Shown: positions 5,726 through 7,168 of the stretch, piece by piece
Layout: every line of letters starts with the position of its first letter
How positions within the stretch are numbered: position 1 is the stretch's first letter
Assembly: GCA_003563455.1 (NCBI GenBank)
Contig: PWRV01000225.1
Coordinates: 1 to 7,168 of the forward strand
Source: Thioalkalivibrio sp.
Lineage (GTDB): Bacteria > Pseudomonadota > Gammaproteobacteria > Ectothiorhodospirales > Ectothiorhodospiraceae
Direction: 5' to 3'
DNA: 7,168 nucleotides
Translations under genes and position numbers: made by a program
The notes under the pieces: model-generated
Databases searched by the model: none
What the model was told of the DNA's origin: nothing
The model's input: only the letters and a program-made list of their open reading frames with translations

Positions 5726-6748
5726 ATGCCCGCCCCTACCGACAACGATCTGCCCTCCGGCGACGGCCTCTACCCGATCCGTCATGTCTGCGCGGAGACC
5801 GGGATCAACCCGGTCACCCTGCGCGCGTGGGAGCGCCGCTACGGGCTGATCCGCCCGTTGCGCACGCCCAAGGGACACCGTCTCTACAGCGGCGAGGACA
5901 TCGCGCGCATCCGCCGCATCCTGGAACTGCTCGACGAGGGTGTCGCGGTCTCCCAGGTGGGCCGGGTCCTGCAGCACGAGACGCCTGCCGTGGGCAGCAA
6001 TGGCGCTGCCGGCGGCAATGGCGCGGATCGGCACGCGCCGCGGGTGCCCGACGATACCGCCTCGGGCCTGCACGCGGATCGCCCGGGCGGCGGGGTCGCG
6101 CCGCACGTGCTCGATCCGATTGCCGACACGCTGCTGGACGCCACGCGGGCGCTCGACACCGTGCAACTGGAACGCAGCTACGCGCGACTGCTGATGCGCC
6201 ACGGGTGGGAGGGAGTGCACCAGCGGCCCTTCCTCGAGGCCTACGAGACCCTGCGCGAGGCCGCACGGCACGATCCGCTCGACGAGGCGCGCTTCGCGGT
6301 CTTCACTGCGTGGGCGGTCACCTCGCTGTCCGACCAACTGCGCTCCGCGCTGCTGCTGTGCGAGGGCCCGACCTGCCCGTGCGTGGTCCCGGCCAGCGGC
6401 CATCGCCGGCTGAGCGGGCTGCTGCTTTTGCTCGCGAGCGCCCGGCAGGGTCTGCGCGTGCTCCCGCTCCAGGACGTGCTGTCACCGGGGGCGATGCAGG
6501 CGCTCACCGAGCAGCTCGATGCGCCGGCCATCGTCGTTCACACCCCCTCGCGCTCGCTCCAGAGCGGCGCCTTCGAGGGTTTGCAACGGCTGCTCCGGGC
6601 CGAGGGCGTGCCCGCCTTCCTCGCGGGCGACGGCGCCCGCGGCCTCGCCGATCTGAACGGCTCCCGGTCGCTCGAGATCCTGCCGCCATCACCGCTGGAG
6701 GCCGCCGACCGGCTCAGCCGGCAACTGCTCGATCCGGCCGAACTTTGA
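5726..6748 (+). CDS. MerR-family transcriptional regulator, MlrA/CarH-like
   Basis: A 340-residue DNA-binding regulator. Residues 15-83 form a MerR winged helix: YPIRHVCAETGINPVTLRAW (residues 16-35), ERRYGL (36-41), RTPKGHRLYSGEDIARIRRI (46-65), then LLDEGVAVSQVGRVL. Residues 84-127 are a Gly/Ala/Asp/His-rich linker. Residues 128-210 are a helical bundle of the kind that precedes cobalamin-binding domains. From 219, VVPASGHRRLSGLLLLLASARQGLRVLPLQDV resembles a Rossmann-like B12 domain, but the E/DxHxxG cobalamin motif is degenerate: His226 remains without the acidic residue or the correctly spaced glycine. B12 binding is therefore doubtful. Three cysteines, LCEGPTCPC (Cys212, Cys217, Cys219), precede it. 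The ATG at 5726 is chosen; the upstream ATG at 5708 lies within the operator. It is isolated, bounded by inverted repeats, with no co-transcribed partner visible. Confidence 0.9.
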   Translation: MPAPTDNDLPSGDGLYPIRHVCAETGINPVTLRAWERRYGLIRPLRTPKGHRLYSGEDIARIRRILELLDEGVAVSQVGRVLQHETPAVGSNGAAGGNGADRHAPRVPDDTASGLHADRPGGGVAPHVLDPIADTLLDATRALDTVQLERSYARLLMRHGWEGVHQRPFLEAYETLREAARHDPLDEARFAVFTAWAVTSLSDQLRSALLLCEGPTCPCVVPASGHRRLSGLLLLLASARQGLRVLPLQDVLSPGAMQALTEQLDAPAIVVHTPSRSLQSGAFEGLQRLLRAEGVPAFLAGDGARGLADLNGSRSLEILPPSPLEAADRLSRQLLDPAEL

Positions 6749-6833
6749 CCGGTACCGCGTTCACGCTCGGCACCGGCCGCCCGGCCGCGAGGGCTCACAG
6801 GCACAGACCCCTCGCCGCCTCGCGGCCGCAAGT

Positions 6834-7105
6834 CGCTAACTCTCATGGCCCTCTGCGCCACCCGGGACCATGAAAGCTCCCTCCCCCGCTTGCGGGGGAG
6901 GGTTGGGGTGGGGGCTCAGCGCCGGGCCGGGCCCTCACCCCCGGCCCCGTTACTCCGGGCATCCTGCCCTCCGCCCTTCGGGCCCGCCTACGGCGGTTCG
7001 AGTCGCTCCCGGCGCCCCGGGGACAGATTTGCAAATCTGTCCCCGGGCCTTGGGCACCTTGTCCGCAAGCGGGAGAGGGGAGAAATACGTGACTTTCACG
7101 CTAAC
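6834..7105. repeat. MITE-like intergenic repeat, right copy (inverted)
   Basis: Reverse-complement copy of the element at 5243-5474. It starts CGCTAACTCTCATGGCCCT (6834-6852) and ends CGTGACTTTCACGCTAAC (7088-7105). It contains a near-perfect terminator-like hairpin, CCCTCCCCCGC-TT-GCGGGGGAGGG (6879-6902). It is about 40 bases longer than the left copy because of an insertion at 7015-7058. The element begins 85 bases after the regulator's stop codon, and its hairpins could end that transcript. The remaining bases 7106-7168 hold the inverted 20-base motif (7104-7123) and nothing else I can identify. Confidence 0.85.
7016..7047. repeat. Perfect 32-bp palindrome nested in the right repeat copy
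   Basis: The half-site CCCGGGGACAGATTTG (7016-7031) is followed directly by its exact reverse complement (7032-7047), giving 16-bp arms with no loop. It lies within 7015-7058, a block absent from the left copy, where the surrounding sequence continues directly from CTCCCGGCG to TTGTCCGC. GGGGACAGATTT-type palindromes are a common scattered repeat in proteobacteria, probably REP-like; that identification is from memory of the motif. Confidence 0.85.
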
Positions 7106-7123
7106 TGGCATGGCTCCGGGCCA
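7104..7123 (-). repeat. Inverted copy of the 20-base motif at 5583-5602
   Basis: ACTGGCATGGCTCCGGGCCA is the exact reverse complement of 5583-5602. It overlaps the last two bases of the right MITE-like element, so the element may have inserted at or next to this motif. Confidence 0.75.
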
Positions 7124-7168
7124 CCCCAGGCGTTTCCCCGAGCCGAACCACCTCCGCCACCATTGATC

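Noticed and set aside
5557..6873. 438-codon plus-strand frame overlapping the regulator
   Set aside because: The translation is arginine/alanine/proline-rich with no motif; the other frame encodes the MerR winged helix.

Overview
The window is very GC-rich DNA with tightly packed, E. coli-like core genes and many short palindromic intergenic repeats. The endonuclease III matches the E. coli enzyme over its whole length, with identical numbering of the catalytic residues, and is followed by a DUF1841 gene. This points to a high-GC proteobacterium, most likely a gammaproteobacterium; an Ectothiorhodospiraceae/Thioalkalivibrio-like sulfur oxidiser is my best guess, but that genus-level guess is inference. 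There are no rRNA, tRNA or CRISPR features.

Left part (1-1866, plus strand): an intergenic stretch with an inverted pair of REP-like palindromes (47-115) leads into a compact three-gene run. It holds an unrecognised 145-aa soluble protein (300-737), nth endonuclease III (756-1421) and a DUF1841 protein (1447-1866). Spacings of 18 and 25 bases suggest one transcript.

Middle (1867-2532): an accessory patch. A small type II antitoxin gene (2142-2399) overlaps the start of a PIN-domain toxin gene that stops after 29 codons (2383-2472), so this toxin-antitoxin module is decayed and leaves an orphan antitoxin.

Minus-strand block (2533-5142): a periplasmic DUF255/thioredoxin-domain protein of the SSP411/YyaL family (5142-3274, CHWC motif, signal peptide) is followed 285 bases later by an unrecognised 151-aa protein (2988-2533) carrying a distinctive YDPNHLGSSCGSSG motif.

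Right part (5143-7168): a MerR-family regulator of the MlrA/CarH-like type (5726-6748) is enclosed by two copies, in opposite orientation, of a 230-270 base repeat (5243-5474 and 6834-7105). The right copy carries a nested insertion with a perfect 32-bp palindrome. Between the left copy and the regulator lie a 28-bp-arm hairpin repeat, a 20-base motif that recurs inverted beyond the right copy, and a single REP unit. The regulator's start codon lies directly behind a -10-like TACAAT that overlaps two TGTACA boxes exactly 11 bases apart. This arrangement suggests a leaderless, autoregulated or helical-phase-controlled promoter.

No wholly new multi-gene system is evident. The most unusual local structure is the repeat-bounded regulator with its operator-in-promoter arrangement.
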